Of a DNA stretch of 64,000 bases, positions 22,622-34,652 are shown piece after piece (the first letter of the stretch is position 1; each line of letters starts with the position of its first letter). Source of the DNA: Cryptomeria japonica (Eukaryota > Streptophyta > Pinopsida > Cupressales > Cupressaceae); the NCBI RefSeq assembly GCF_030272615.1, contig NC_081410.1:572643241-572707240 (forward strand). Reading direction: 5' to 3'. The notes below the pieces were generated by a model, which worked only from the letters and a program-made list of their open reading frames with translations, ran no database searches and was not told the origin of the DNA. The position numbers and the translations under genes were made by a program.

Positions 22622-23892
22622 TGTAAAGCGGAAAATCGCAATCAAACCCTAGTTGCTCTCCCTTCTTCCAACTCCGAGGAGAGAGAAGGGAGGTTGCTAG
22701 GGTTGATGGTTTTCACTTAAGGGAGAGACTTTACATTCAAAAGAGGGGTTGAAACCCACAAGATCCAATCCCACACAATGCAAGATTGGATGCTAAATGA
22801 GTTTCAAGGGTTAAGACAGCAAGGCTACCCTCTTTTGTAAAGAATGTGCATAGAAGAATTAAGCTAGGAATGCATAGAAAGTGACAAAGATTCGCTTATA
22901 AACTGAGATAGGGATATAGGATGAAGCTGCGGACTTGGAATTAGCAGTAAAATGTCGATACGGCACTGTCCTGCAAATTTGAGCAAAAGTTGTCGGGACG
23001 ATGGCACCCGGTGCCACGGTCCTCCGAAAAATCCGCGAAATGAAGGGGGATCTATTCGTCTCTGCACAAGGATTCCAGATCTTCAATTTCAGCCATGTAC
23101 CTGCAACCTACACATAGAAAAAGCGAAGACGATTGGGGGGTTAGGGATTAGGGGTTTGCCTTTAGGTCAAACCCCGGTTTTGGAATTAACCAAGAAATGA
23201 GAAATGCTGTAAACGTAAATGTCTGTAATGTAAAACAAGTACTAATACCTTGTTGTAAGGATGTTTGTATCCTTATGTGCGAAGGTATAGATGTTGTTGT
23301 TTGTTGTATGTAGTATGTTGTATGTAGCATGTAGTAAGTGATCTCCTCTTCAATGGTTGAATCCTTGACTTGAATGCAACACTTAGCCTTGAATGGAGAC
23401 TTGGAATGAATGCTTGAATGCTTGAATGCTTGAGTATAGTTTCCATGCTTTTTCCGTCATGTATGTATCTCTCTTACCCAAATGGGAGAGGAAAATGTAG
23501 TTTATATACTTGTCAATTAGGGTTAATAGACTGATTTTCCTGACCTTAGGCCGACCAGGAAAATTAATTTCCAATTTGCAAACAAAAAGACCCGAGACCC
23601 CATAGGAGACCGGGCCCAAAATAGGCCCAGGGACCAGGGCGCTGGGCGCCATGGTCCTGGGGGACCAGGGCCCTGGGCGCCCTAGTCCTGAAGGACCAGG
23701 GCACTAGGCGCTCTGGTCCCACCTCCCAGGACAGCAGGGTGCAAAGGAGGTTCAGGCCAGGGTGCTTGAAAAATGCAGTTTTTAGTGTCGTAAACAGGTT
23801 TCGGGGTCTCCATTCAGGTTGCGTGTTGCGTCGCCATCGTGAAGACCGAAATGCAGTCGAAATTGCAAGTGTCGCAATTTTAGGACGCTACA
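22622..23892 (-). repeat. 3' LTR of the gypsy-type element
   Basis: On the plus strand it runs from TGTAAAGCGG to GACGCTACA. It includes three 31-bp GC-rich units (23631-23720) and a related single unit (22995-23022). The 60-codon ORF at 23148-23330 occurs identically in the other LTR, but that reflects LTR identity and is not evidence of a gene. Confidence 0.93.
23631..23720 (-). repeat. 31-bp GC-rich hairpin repeat x3 in the LTR U3
   Basis: Units start at 23631, 23662 and 23693. Each follows GGACCAGGGCGCTGGGCGCC then ATGGTCC, an imperfect inverted repeat rich in CpG. The same array lies in the other LTR at 30235-30324. Related single copies occur at 22995-23022, 28173-28203, 28795-28824 and 29599-29627. 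Confidence 0.85.
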
Positions 23893-24634
23893 TTTAGCCC
23901 CCACTTTAGCGGGAGTATGTATGCTCATACTTCCGGTAAAGTATAAGGAAACAACATTGAAAGACTTTCACCACGTCAAGGAGGCAAGATACACCAAGCC
24001 CCCAGTGGACTAAGGATCTTACGACTTCGATTGACAAAGTAAAAGGGAAGATCACGAGGGAGAACCATGACTGTCAGTAGTAAGGTTCCCTCACTATGGG
24101 TCATGCAAGAAAAATACCAAAAATTTTCAAGGCAAAGCTAAGTTCGCCAAGAAATTTTCAAGTATCCTGAAGGGATAGACAGGGTGCATGCCCCCCTATG
24201 TTAAAGCGATCACACACGCCTCAACGGGGGTGATTGTTTTAACGTAGTGATGCACATAAGAAATGAGAAGGGAAAGGAGCACGTTATCGCAAAGATTTAG
24301 CCCCCAAGTGTGAGATAAACCCAAGGATAATAGACACAAAACACAAAGCACGAGGTGACTTCGCTTTCCTCGGGGTCAGTATGCTGTATGATAATTCATG
24401 TATATATATCATATGTATGTATGCATAATTGTTCTTCATTCCCCAATCAAGGAAGGTCACCTAGAAGAAGGGAACACATGTCTTTTGAGTCAACATGAGA
24501 GAGACCAAAAGAGAACTCAATGCTTTTCATCGTCCTCAAGTAGACAACACTAAGGATGACAAATAGAAGAATGAGAATAACATATAGAAGAAGTAACAAA
24601 AGAGAGGAGGGGAGAATCTGCTATGCTAATGTAA
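23893..24634 (-). other. 3' untranslated region and polypurine tract, gypsy-type element
   Basis: In element sense AAAGTGGGGGCTAAA (plus-strand 23893-23907) lies directly before the 3' LTR and is the polypurine tract. A second purine box (CACTTGGGGGC, plus-strand 24301-24311) lies about 410 bp further in. Otherwise there is no coding sequence, only the end of the polyprotein frame at 24635. Confidence 0.7.
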
Positions 24635-26134
24635 CTAGTCTAGCACATCATCTACCCCCCGATCTTGCTGATCAATGTTTCGGGAAGGCAGGGAACACGC
24701 TAGAGGAGGAACATCCAACACAGCAGATGGAGCTATCACAAGATCCAAACAAGGGCTATGTTCATGTTCCAAGACACGTTGTTCTTGTCTAGGAGCTAGG
24801 ATAAGTGCTTTAGAAAAATCATTAGATAAATGGTTATCAATATCAACATATTCATGTTCACTATCAGAAGCAAGAGGAGTAACATGTTCATCATGGATAA
24901 CATTTTCATCTATATCATCATCAAGATTTATAAAAATAGGATCTTTAACCCACATAGGATCAAGACCATCATGCATCTTATGTTTAGGAGATTTTGGAGA
25001 AAATGGAATAATGCTTGTTGAAGGTGTTTTTGGAGATTGTAAAGTTTGAGAAGCAGCTGCTTGAGCCCTAAGACGATGCTTTCGTCGGCGTTCACGTGCA
25101 GAATGATTTCATCTAGTCTTAGTAGGAAGTGGAGAAGATTGAGGAGGAGGAATGTTCTCATCTTTATCACTTGGGTGTTTAGGTTGTGGTCTCTTAGGCT
25201 GGATAATAGGAGAAGAAGAAGGTCTCTTCTCTCTATAAAAAGGAGGAGGAACTGCTCCATATAAAGGAGGAATTTTTGGTTTAGGAAGAAGACCAAGTCC
25301 ATCATGATGAGGAGGTATAGGTCTACTTTTAGAAGGTTTATTAGGCATAGACATAGTCATATCCATAGGGATGGGTTGGGAATCTTCTTGAGGAAAGACA
25401 TTAGTTTTATCTTTCAAAGGAAGAACTTCCTTCTCAAGAATGATAGGAATATCAAGTTTGGGTGTTCTAGGTTCACTTAGAGATAGGATCATATCTGTTT
25501 TCCACTTTTGATAAGATTTGAAAAGATGATCACTTCGCGGAGGAAGAGATTGGAATTGTTTAGGCCAAAAATAATCAATAGGAACGCTAGAAGTTCTTTC
25601 AGCTGGTTTAAAGAGACTATGATTGACAGTAACAACTTCACCATTATGGGGAAATTTCAAACACTTATGTATAGGAGAAGCTATAGCTTTCATGGAAGAT
25701 AGCCAAGGATAGCCAAGCTTCACACGAAATTGTTCGGATGAAGGAATAATAGCAAAGTTCACATCAAGAGATTTGTTATGGACCTCAATAGGCAATGTAA
25801 TAGAACCAATTGCAGGAGAAGAAAATGCATCAAATAATTTCACAACCACATCTGTTTTATCATAGATCACTTGATTCAATTGCAAAGTAAAAAGAAATTC
25901 TTCAGTAATAATATTAACCATGCACGAAGGATCAATAAGCACTCCACGGCAAGGTGTATTCTTGACTTTTGCAACTATGTATAAAGGACCATCAGGTGCT
26001 CTAATGGTTTCACTAGAATCAAATGTGATGGAAGGTTCTTTAGGGTTTTCTTGCTGCTCTACAAAGTTAATCACATTCGGAGTCATAGACACAAGACCAT
26101 CAGATGAGAGAGAGGAATCATTAGCCTCAACCAC
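24635..26134 (-). pseudogene. Protease-like domain and C-terminal tail of the gypsy-type polyprotein
   Basis: This continues the gag frame after a TAG at 26171-26173. A retropepsin-like fold is suggested by GVLIDPSCMVNIIT (in place of the DTG/DSG-bearing strand), then VVKLFDAFSSPAIGSITLPI and FRVKLGYPWLSSMKAIAS. The catalytic triad reads DPS, so cleavage activity is doubtful, although related plant gypsy elements also show variant motifs. A Pro/Lys-rich segment follows, then a TGA at 25109-25111. The same frame continues as an acidic segment (24976-24635) to the final TAG, with no RT or integrase after it. Confidence 0.7.
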
Positions 26135-26170
26135 ATTAGAGGTATGAGAAGGTAATGGATCAGTAAAAAT

Positions 26171-27956
26171 CTAAAGATTTTGGTTAGGAGGAGCTACAGA
26201 TGTGTTGCCTTTATCATTCACTCCAGAAATAGAGATAGTATTATTATCAATCAAATCTTGAATTTTACCCTTTAAAGAAAAACATTTTTCAGTATCATGC
26301 CCAGGCTGACGATGAAAGTGACAAAAAGCTTTGTTATCAAAATAAGGTGAAGTAATCTTTGCAAGATCAATTTGCATTATAGGAGGAAGAGTAAGCACAG
26401 TTTGTTCCAATAACTTATTCATAATACTATGCAATGATTCATTCAAAGGAGTATACTTTCTTTCTTTCTTCAAAAACTTAGAAATAGGAGGCACACCTGA
26501 TGCTGCATTCACATTGTTGTTGATGATGTTTTCATTGAATTTGATGGAATCTCTGTTCGGTTTAAACTTCCCAAATGGTTGTTGACTGCTATCACCCTTA
26601 TCACTCGGAGCCATAGGATGTGATTGTTCCATTTGACTCACAGTCAGTTGATAATGGTGAAGAGTTGCACACAACTGTTGGAAAGAAGTAAACTTAGAAA
26701 ACAAAAGTTTGTCTCGAATATCTTTTTGTAAATTAGAAATAAAGATTCTTTGAATATCATTATCAGGCACTGGAAAAGAAATTTGAGCATACAAATGCTT
26801 ATATCTACCAATGAAATCAGTCACTTTTTCTTTAACACCTTGTTTAAAATGCATTAAATCAATCAAAGTAACTTTAGGACTTATATTGTTTTGAAATTGT
26901 TGAATGAAAGCATTTGCAAGTTGTTCGAAAGAAGTAATAGAATAAGAAGGCAACGAGCAGTACCATTGTAGGGCTTTATCTCTTAATGTTCTAGTAAATA
27001 GTTTTGCAAGCATAAGCAAAATCGGTACAAATTGTTTGAAAAGTCTTAACATGTGTTAGAGGATCACCTTTACCGTTATAAAGCTCCAAATACGAAATTT
27101 CAACATGTTTAGGGGGAATAGCTCGAACAATGTCAAGAGAAAGTGGGCTCGTAACATCAAATGTAGGCACACTCAACTTAGATTGATTCATAGAGGCAAT
27201 TTGTTGCTGTAAAGAAGAGACAGTTTGTGCAAGATTGTTAATGGTCGCTTCAGTCGAAGAATTCATATTAGATGTGTTAGATTGAGATGGAGGTGTTATG
27301 TTATTGAAAGAAGGTAAAGAGTAAGGTGGTGGGACTCTATGACAGTCAATCATAGGGAATGATTGGACAGGAGGAACACTACAAGGAGGAATGGAATGGT
27401 TAAATGAATTGCCCCCTTGCGTCATGTTCATTTGTGAAGATATAATAGGAACACTCATTGAAGGAATGTATGAAGAAGTCAGATTGAATGAAGGAAGAGG
27501 GTTAACTGAAGAAGAAGGATTGCCCCCATGACTGGTGATCATAGGAGGAATGTCTTGTATAGAAGTAGTCATTATGTTTGATGTAAAGGTAGGTATGCTA
27601 GCAATAGAAGTTGTCAAAGGAATAGAATGATTAACTTGTGTAGGAGGTTGTGTATAACCTAGAGATTCAGCACAACTCTTTATAGGCATCACATTCGAAT
27701 CCACAATGTGTGCAATACCACGCAAAATATCAATTCCATTCTTATCACTTTGAAGCATGTGTTTTAGACCCTCAATTAAAGGAAGAGCTTGACTATCGGG
27801 ATACTCATGAGACATCCATTGGTGAAAATCGTCAAATTGGTTATCCAGTCTCAAAAGTTGTTCTACAGAAACCTCATGGAGAGCTTCTTCATCATTAGGA
27901 GGATTAGAGGAATTACCCATGTCCTCGTTAAAAAGGCTATTCAAATTAGGTTCCAT
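26171..27956 (-). pseudogene. gag: Gypsy-type gag
   Basis: The ATG at 27956 opens MEPNLNSLFNEDMGNSSNPP. The first 230 residues are Ser/Pro/Asn-rich. A gag core follows: LELYNGKGDPLTHV, then in the next frame LRDKALQWYCSLPSYSITSF, FKQGVKEKVTDFIGRY and a helical region, matching the retrotransposon gag domain of Ty3/gypsy elements. A knuckle-like FCHFHRQPGHDTEKCFSLK lies at about 26270-26325, a form seen in Tat/Athila-type gypsy elements. A frameshift near 27000-27050 separates the two parts. Two overlapping frames therefore encode one protein. Confidence 0.85.
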
Positions 27957-29225
27957 CTCCTCGGTAGTTAAACCTCGGAAAGACTTAATTCTACGGCTTC
28001 ATCTAACGGGAATGGTGTAAGTAGGGCTTATTGTTGTAAAACTCATGCACTAGAAAGAGAGAGAAGATTTTGAATTTAGAGGTAGCAGTTTTCAGTAAAA
28101 TCAGCCAATCTTCTAGATTTAAGCTGTTAAATGCAATCACGACAGTCTCTCAAAATTTCAGAAAAAATGTCCGGGACCGTGGCGCTTGGAGTACAGACGG
28201 TCCTTGCAACTTTTTTCAAAATTTGCAGGCATGAAAGGTATGATGAATTTAGAGCTAATCTGAAAAAATTGAGTGATTTTACGATCTGTAGATAGGCCAA
28301 ATTAAAGTTGCAATCTCAAAATTGAACCCTACCCAGATTGTCGAAAAATGCAAAATTTGAATTTTGAAAAAGAGAGGGAAACTGAAATTTTGAATTTTAT
28401 GATTTTAGAGGGAATGTCAAAAGCAATGCAAATTTTGAATTTTAAAAATTGACTCAATTTCATGCAAAATTCAATTTTGAAAGCGGAAATCAAAGTTGTT
28501 GTAATTAAGCACTTAATTTCAAAAGTCACAAATTGCAAGAATTTGAATAAAGCATTGAAATTTCGAATGAATGCAAATACACTTTTCAGATTTAGGACAG
28601 TAAGAAAACAATTTTGACACAAAATTTCAATTTCAATAATTTTTGAATGATTAGAAGCCTTAAACCAAGCAATCACTAGACCAACTTTGACTATAATTTT
28701 GAAAGTGTTATAATTGATAAAATCAGCCAAAATTCTGGATTTTAGCAGGAAAATACAGTAAGATCTTGCTCCTGAAATTTCGGAAAAAATGTCAGGGACG
28801 ATGGCGCTCGGAGTGCACACGGTCCTCGCAACTTTTTTCCAAATTTTCAAGGATGAAAGATATTGTGATTTTATTGCCGAATCCAAAGTTATAGCTGATT
28901 TGGAGATGTTTTGATCAGTGAAATTATTGGACAAAGGTTGAATCAAGAGGGTTTCAAAAATTAGGGTTTTGACACTTAACCACTTAATTTTCAAAATCAA
29001 AGCACAAACATGAATTGATAATTTGTAATAAAAGGGCAGATCTGAAACAAGCATTAATAATTAAACATTTCACAAGTTCAATTTTCAAAAAGAAAATTTA
29101 GGGTTTTTATGCAATCAACCTCTAAAATTTTGCAAAAGATCAAACATGGAAATGTAATCAAGGAATCAATTTTCAGATCTAACCAAGAATAATCAGAAAG
29201 GATGTTCACGTCGGGTTCACCAAAA
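27957..29225 (-). other. 5' leader and primer binding site of the gypsy-type element
   Basis: About 1.27 kb without a supported gene. In element sense TGGTGAACCCGACGTGAA (plus-strand 29207-29224) begins two bases after the LTR and is the primer site. It is not initiator-Met type, and I do not assign the tRNA. Two direct repeats (28097-28239 and 28729-28860) share about 130-140 bp and each carries one GC-rich hairpin unit. Confidence 0.7.
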
Positions 29226-30496
29226 TGTAAAGCGAAAAATCGCAATCAAACCCTAGTTGCTCTCCCTTCTTCCAACTCCAAGGAGAGAGAAGGGAGGTTG
29301 CTAGGGTTGATGGTTTTCACTTAAGGGAGAGACTTTACATTCAAAAGAGGGGTTGAAACCCACAAGATCCAATCCCACACAATGCAAGATTGGATGCTAA
29401 ATGAGTTTCAAGGGTTAAGACAGCAAGGCTACCCTCTTTTGTAAAGAATGTGCATAGAAGAATTAAGCTAGGAATGCATAGAAAGTGACAAAGATTCGCT
29501 TATAAACTGAGATAGGGATATAGGATGAAGCTGCGGACCTGGAATTAGCAGTAAAATGTCGATACGGCGCTGTCCTGCAAATTTGAGCAAAAGTTGTTAG
29601 GACGATGGCGCCCGGCGCCACGGTCCTCCGAAAAATCCGCGAAACGAAGGGGGATCTGTTCGTCTCTGCACAAGGATTCCAGATCTTCAATTTCAACCGC
29701 GTACCTGCAACCTACACACAGAAAAAGCAAAGATGATTGGGGGGTTAGGGATTAGGGGTTTGCCTTTAGGTCAAACCCCGGTTTTGGAATTAACCAAGAA
29801 ATGAGAAATGCTGTAAATGTAAATGTCTGTAATGTAAAACAAGTACTAATACCTTGTTGTAAGGATGTTTGTATCCTTATGTGCGAAGGTATAGATGTTG
29901 TTGTTTGTTGTATGTAGTATGTTGTATGTAGCATGTAGTAAGTGATCTCCTCTTCAATGGTTGAATCCTTGACTTGAATGCAACACTTAGCCTTGAATGG
30001 AGACTTGGAATGAATGCTTGAATGCTTGAATGCTTGAGTATAGTTTCCACGCTTTTTCCATCATGTATGTATCTCTCTTACCCAAATGGGAGAGGAAAAT
30101 GTAGTTTATATACTTGTCAATTAGGGTTAATAGACTGATTTTCCCAACCTTAGGCCGACCAGGAAAATTAATTTCCAATTTGCAAACAAAAAGACCCGAG
30201 ACCCCATAGGATACCGGGCCCAAAATAGGCCCAGGGACCAGGGCGCTGGGCGCCATGGTCGTGGGGGACCAGGGCACTGGGTGCCCTGGTCATGAAGGAC
30301 TAGGGCGCTGGGCGCTCTGGTCCCACCTCTCGGGATAGCAGGGTGCAAAGGAGGTTCAGGCCAGGGTGCTTGAAAAATGTAGTTTTTAGTGTCGTAAACA
30401 GGTTTCGGGGTCTCCATTCAGGTTGCGTGTTGCATCACCATCGTGAAGACCGAAATGCAGTCAAAATTGCAAGTGTCATAATTTTAGGACACTACA
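29226..30496 (-). repeat. 5' LTR of the gypsy-type element
   Basis: 1,271 bp, the same length as 22622-23892, with about 40 single-base differences by eye. The 31-bp GC-rich array lies at 30235-30324. Confidence 0.93.
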
Positions 30497-30501
30497 ATTT
30501 C

Positions 30502-30802
30502 TAATTAGTGCAGATCAAGCAATTATACTAGTTTTAGAAAAGCAATTCAAAATAACAATGTTACATGTTATTCATGTAATTAGGTTGGACATATTGCTAA
30601 ATTCTATAGAAGCAAAAATCCACCGATTGGTAATGGAGGATCAAATGGGAAAGGGAAAGAGAAGGTCAATGAAATTTGAAAAGAGCATACCCAGAGATGG
30701 GTCAGAAATTTAGAAGATTAATCTGTAGATGGGAATGCTCCAGTTACTTATCCGACAGAGGAGGTTGCTCCTGCACCGGCAGGAAGCTCATCTGTTGAAT
30801 AA
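30502..30802 (+). pseudogene. gag: Element 3 ORF1 (gag-like), C-terminal part
   Basis: The frame of 21810-22621 resumes here. 812 + 301 bp is exactly 371 codons ending at the TAA at 30800-30802. It completes the split knuckle and adds CYSCN..GHIAKFYRS (last Cys lost). The tail ends PAPAGSSSVE, like the Ser-rich ends of the other gag ORFs. Two or three in-frame stops are present. Confidence 0.8.
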
Positions 30803-31068
30803 GGCAGATGCCTTAGGGGTAGGAAAAATTCATGAAGATGTTGTATATGCCCCAAGAAGAGGTTCTGGAATATTTTCTAGACATTGAATATGGTTATCCG
30901 ACATGAAGATGTTTAACAAAGATTTGATATCTTTTACCGGAAGTCATTTATATCAATGATAATTTAGGGTTTTTCTTGGAGGATAAAAGGTTGAATCTAC
31001 TTCATTTTTGTTCACCTTGCATTTAGAGAAATTAAGAGTGATTCAAAGCAAGTTTAAGGTGACTCACT
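30803..31068 (+). other. Spacer between gag and ORF2, Element 3
   Basis: About 270 bp without a supported ORF, in the same position as the spacers of Elements 1, 2 and 4. A shared GATGCCTTAGGGGTAGG-like box after the gag stop also appears in Element 4 (CTGCCTTAGGGGTAGGCAAA at about 49084-49103). Confidence 0.5.
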
Positions 31069-34000
31069 ATGATTAGATACCATCTTGAGCGATTTCACCA
31101 GCGATTGGAAGAGTTTGTTAGGGTTTCACCGCCAACGATTCATAGGTATTTATCTTCAATAGTGAAAGCAAGATCATCTTTTGTACCTATCTTTGTTGAA
31201 AATATGACTATTCTTGAGGTCAAGGACCATCCTAGGCCGAGTTTCAAGTGATATCTGCATGTTTCTACCCTGGATGATTTTGTTGGCACATTTTCTCATG
31301 TTCTGGAAGGAGTTCTATATGTTGAATATGTTAGATTGTACATTCATTGTCATATTGAGGATTTGGGAACCAGTGATATTAAGAGCATGTATATGAGAGA
31401 GTTAATGGGAGATTTTGGAAAGATTAAACCTGAATACAAACATATTAAGGATCTAGTGTTTACCGACATTCTGGAATTTGAAGATGAAATTGTTAGGTAT
31501 GTTTTGAGCAGGGTGCATGGAGAGTTTATCTTGTTAGATAGACCATATAAGATCTTGAAGGAGGCCATCAAGGCAATCACCATTTTACCATAGGTTGGAC
31601 AACATCCAGAGAAGAAGGTTTGAAATGTTCAAGTTAACAAGATTACCGATGCAACATCAGACAAATGATCAATGAGGATTAGCACTATCACCAACACAGA
31701 CATCAGATTTAGTAGCATGGCCATTGGTTACAAGGTAACTCAATCAAACTGACTGAATTCTATTTCTAGTTCCTGCATTTATGTAGCTCATAAAATGATG
31801 AGGGAGAATGAGAAGTTAGATCTATGTGGTTGGATGTTGGATGAATTGCTGAGTAGCCTAGGAAAGATTAAAGGAGAAAAGAAAGGAACATTCTGGTATG
31901 GTAATCTAATTGTCTATTTAATGTTATTTTTCATCAATGAAACTCCCAGTTTTGGGAAGAGACAATGGGCATTTGATATCCTGGTAGAGAGGCAACTGAA
32001 ATAGTCTATTTCTTCATTGAGTAGTCAAAGAGATGACAAAGTGTGGGGTTATTTCAAGGTATTTCAAAAGGCTATGAATTCTAGGATGAGGGTTCCTAAG
32101 AGCATTTTTTAGAAATATTTAGTTGACATATTCTGCATGGTCAAGAAAGATGAAACAGTCATGGAAGCGGTCAAACCCTGAAAGATCTGGATTGAGGAGA
32201 TGGGTTATGAAGTTGATGCACAAATTCTTGATGCTTATGCAAAAATGTTGATTGATGCGCTTGTAGATGAAACTGTAAAAAGAAGAAGACACAAGAGGTT
32301 GAAATTGAGTTCAACTGGAAGAAGAGAGAGAAGCAGGAAAGTAAGGCATGTAAGTTTGTTGAAAAGGTTTCACAAGACATCAAAGCAATGATTGATGCTA
32401 TCCCAGAGAAAGGTGGGAAGAGAAAAAAACCATAAATATTTATTGAATCTATTGCAACTGAATCTACATCTGAAGATGACAAACCCTTGGCATTTAAAAG
32501 GGTATCGAGGAAGAAAATCGATGAAACTAAGGTAGAGGCTAAGAAGAACCAGTTAAGAAAGTTATATTCAAGTTACCGACACAGAGAAGATCTCCAAAGG
32601 AAACACTTTTTGCTCCATCTAGTACTGGAAGAAGGAAGAATATGGATGACACTGATTTGGCACTTGCCATCGGTAATGTAACTACTATTCCACCTAAGAC
32701 TTGTGCAGAATTATTAGATGAAACAAATAAGGTTGGTATGTTAAATAATGTACAATTGTATTATGAGCATTTGGATGGTGTTGAACAAAGAGAAGTAGAG
32801 GAATCAGTTTTGTTATATTTGGATATCTATAAGAAAGCCTTGATAGAAATTGAAGAAAAAATATTGTCATAGTTGTATGATATGTTAGATGCTAGAAGAC
32901 TATCAACAATGCAAGAGGACAAGCATATAAATATTCAAGAGTTGTTGTTTGTTTGTGTTTCTATTGCTCCAGAGTAGATGGATAAGACACTTGAGGTTGT
33001 AAATAGGAAAATATTTAACAACAAACATAGAATAACCAGTCTTATGTTAGGAAGGGTAAATGAGATAATAAAAGAGACCCATAAGGCATGGGTTAAGTTC
33101 TCTGAAGAGAACCATGGCTTTTATACTTCACCAGAATCAAAAATAGATACTGGAGACATCTCGATTAAATAAAAAGGAAAGGGTATTATAGGTACTTCAC
33201 CCTCAATTTTGAAAAACATGAAGATAGTGGAAATTGAGCCCTTGGTAGATACAAATGTACAAACAAATGTTAAGATACTGGAAAATATAGAGAGTGTAAA
33301 AATTGATAATGTAAAGGTTACAAATGTTGAGGATAATAATCCTCCAAATCAGATTGTACAGGATGAGGATAAAGTTCATAAGGAGGAATTGGCAGTTATT
33401 GATACTGCACCAAGTGGAAAAGCCACTGGTGCAAGAGAGGAGGTGAAAATATTACAAGACAAGAAAGAGGCATCTGGTAGGGAACTAGTAGTGAGTCCAT
33501 CATTGCTATCAATTGACACCTCACAGGTTGAAAAGAAAACCATAATTGAGATGAGTTTTACTGAACTCCTGATGATGGTTGCATATAAAATGTTGAAGGA
33601 GGGATCTATGTATAAAGGGGTTATTGATCAATCTATCACTATTTTACATAGACTAGTCCCAAAGTGCCAGTTGGATAGAGAAGAGAGCCCATTCGACAAG
33701 ATTAAGACAATCATTGAGCATATTTCAAATAATTTTCAATCCTTGCAGCAGATATCAAACCAACAAACACTGGAGAGGTTCACACAGGCAAAGAGAGATA
33801 CATTTGATCAAATGATTGAGTATAAAAGGAAGGAAATCAATGATAAGTTGAAATTGATAGATAATTCTTTAAAGCAGTGTACAAATATTTACAAAGTATG
33901 TTGTAACACAGGTATACTTACAGTTTGTTTGGATAAGAGGATTAACGAATATCAGGATAAAATTGCAGGTATAGCCAATTCTATTGATGGTTTGAATTTA

Positions 34001-34305
34001 TTAACTACATCTATAGATGGTCAAATTTTGGTTTTGGAAGCCCAAGTTTCTTCCCTTGAGAAAGAAAAAGACAAATCACAAGAAAAGCCAGAAGTCTTAG
34101 AGGTTTGGTGAGTCCCCGGTTGGATTCTCTAAATGTACATAAGAATGGGTGTATAGATATGGTTGGTAAGCCCACACCAGTAGAGTTAAATGAGAAAGAG
34201 TCATTTTCCCATATTCTAAATGGACTTGTATCTATTTTTGATACTTTCAAATCTGGTTGGGATAGTTTTGGACAAGGCCTATCCAAAAATTTTCAAATAT
34301 ATTAA
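31069..34305 (+). pseudogene. Element 3 ORF2
   Basis: The proposed ATG is at 31069, but the strong family similarity starts about 31190 (ENMTILEVKDHPRPSFK). Blocks follow in family order: YIHCHIEDLGTSDIKSMY, IVRYVLSRVHGEFILLD, KILKEAIKAI, IRFSSMAIGYKVTQSN, SSLGKIKGEKKGTFWYG, WIEEMGYEV, LMLGRVNEIIKETHKAW, and a 300-codon C-terminal frame (33209-34111) of Val/Asn/Lys-rich linker and coiled coil (LVPKCQLDREESPF block, then a long helical part). Stops and two or more frame changes break it. A 66-codon frame at 34105-34305 may be the true C-terminus after a frameshift. The function is unknown. Confidence 0.72.
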
Positions 34306-34582
34306 GCTTTGGTAAGGTATTTTTGGGATATTCATTATACAATATTTTTATTCTTCATTTGGGATTTTGGTATTGTTTTTGGATGGCATTGATTTCAAAG
34401 GGGGGGTGATATAGATGTGAAAAAGAAAAAGGGATTTGTATACATTAGGGGGAGTATATATGAAAAAATATGGAAGTATGGAGTATTTTGTATTGATGGA
34501 TATTTAGCTGAAGGTGACACTGTAGATGGAAACCATTTTCATTTTTCACATGAGTGTTGCCATCAATGCCAAAGGGGGAGAT
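34306..34582 (+). other. 3' spacer and polypurine tracts, Element 3
   Basis: A purine motif CAAAGGGGGGG at 34396-34406, preceded by TTGATTT, lies about 180 bp before the LTR. The true polypurine tract AAAGGGGGAG (34571-34580) is preceded by CATCAATGCC, and AT then joins the LTR. Confidence 0.8.
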
Positions 34583-34652
34583 TATTAGCAATTGGCACTC
34601 AATTGGGTGGTTTCAATATGTTGTCATTGATGGCAACATTGCAACATGTTTG
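34583..34652 (+). repeat. Element 3 3' LTR, left piece
   Basis: The first 70 bp begin TATTAGCAATTGGCAC, against TGTTGGAAATTGACAC in the 5' LTR. Copia-B1 then interrupts it; the rest is 41433-42273. Confidence 0.85.

Larger units (their letters stand above)
22622..30496 (-). mobile_element. Gypsy-type gag-protease LTR element without pol (TR-GAG-like)
   Basis: A 7,875 bp minus-strand element with two 1,271 bp LTRs and a perfect duplication ATTTC (22617-22621 and 30497-30501). It sits inside the zinc-knuckle codons of Element 3 gag. The polyprotein (27956 to 24635) has a Ty3/gypsy-type gag domain, a CCHC-like knuckle and a retropepsin-like domain, then a hydrophilic tail. No RT, RNase H or integrase is present in the 700 bp that remain. 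Known plant elements of this build, with a GAG domain and no pol, have been called TR-GAG. The two LTRs differ at about 40 sites by eye (about 3%), nearly all transitions and with no indel, so it is one of the younger insertions here. Confidence 0.9.

Noticed and set aside
24556-25264. Plus-strand ORFs overlapping the gypsy-type polyprotein
   Set aside because: They are antisense shadows of the minus-strand protease and tail frame.
23148-29934. Identical 60-codon ORF on the minus strand at 23148-23330 and 29752-29934
   Set aside because: The two copies lie at the same place in the two LTRs of one element. Identity follows from LTR duplication, and the composition is not protein-like.
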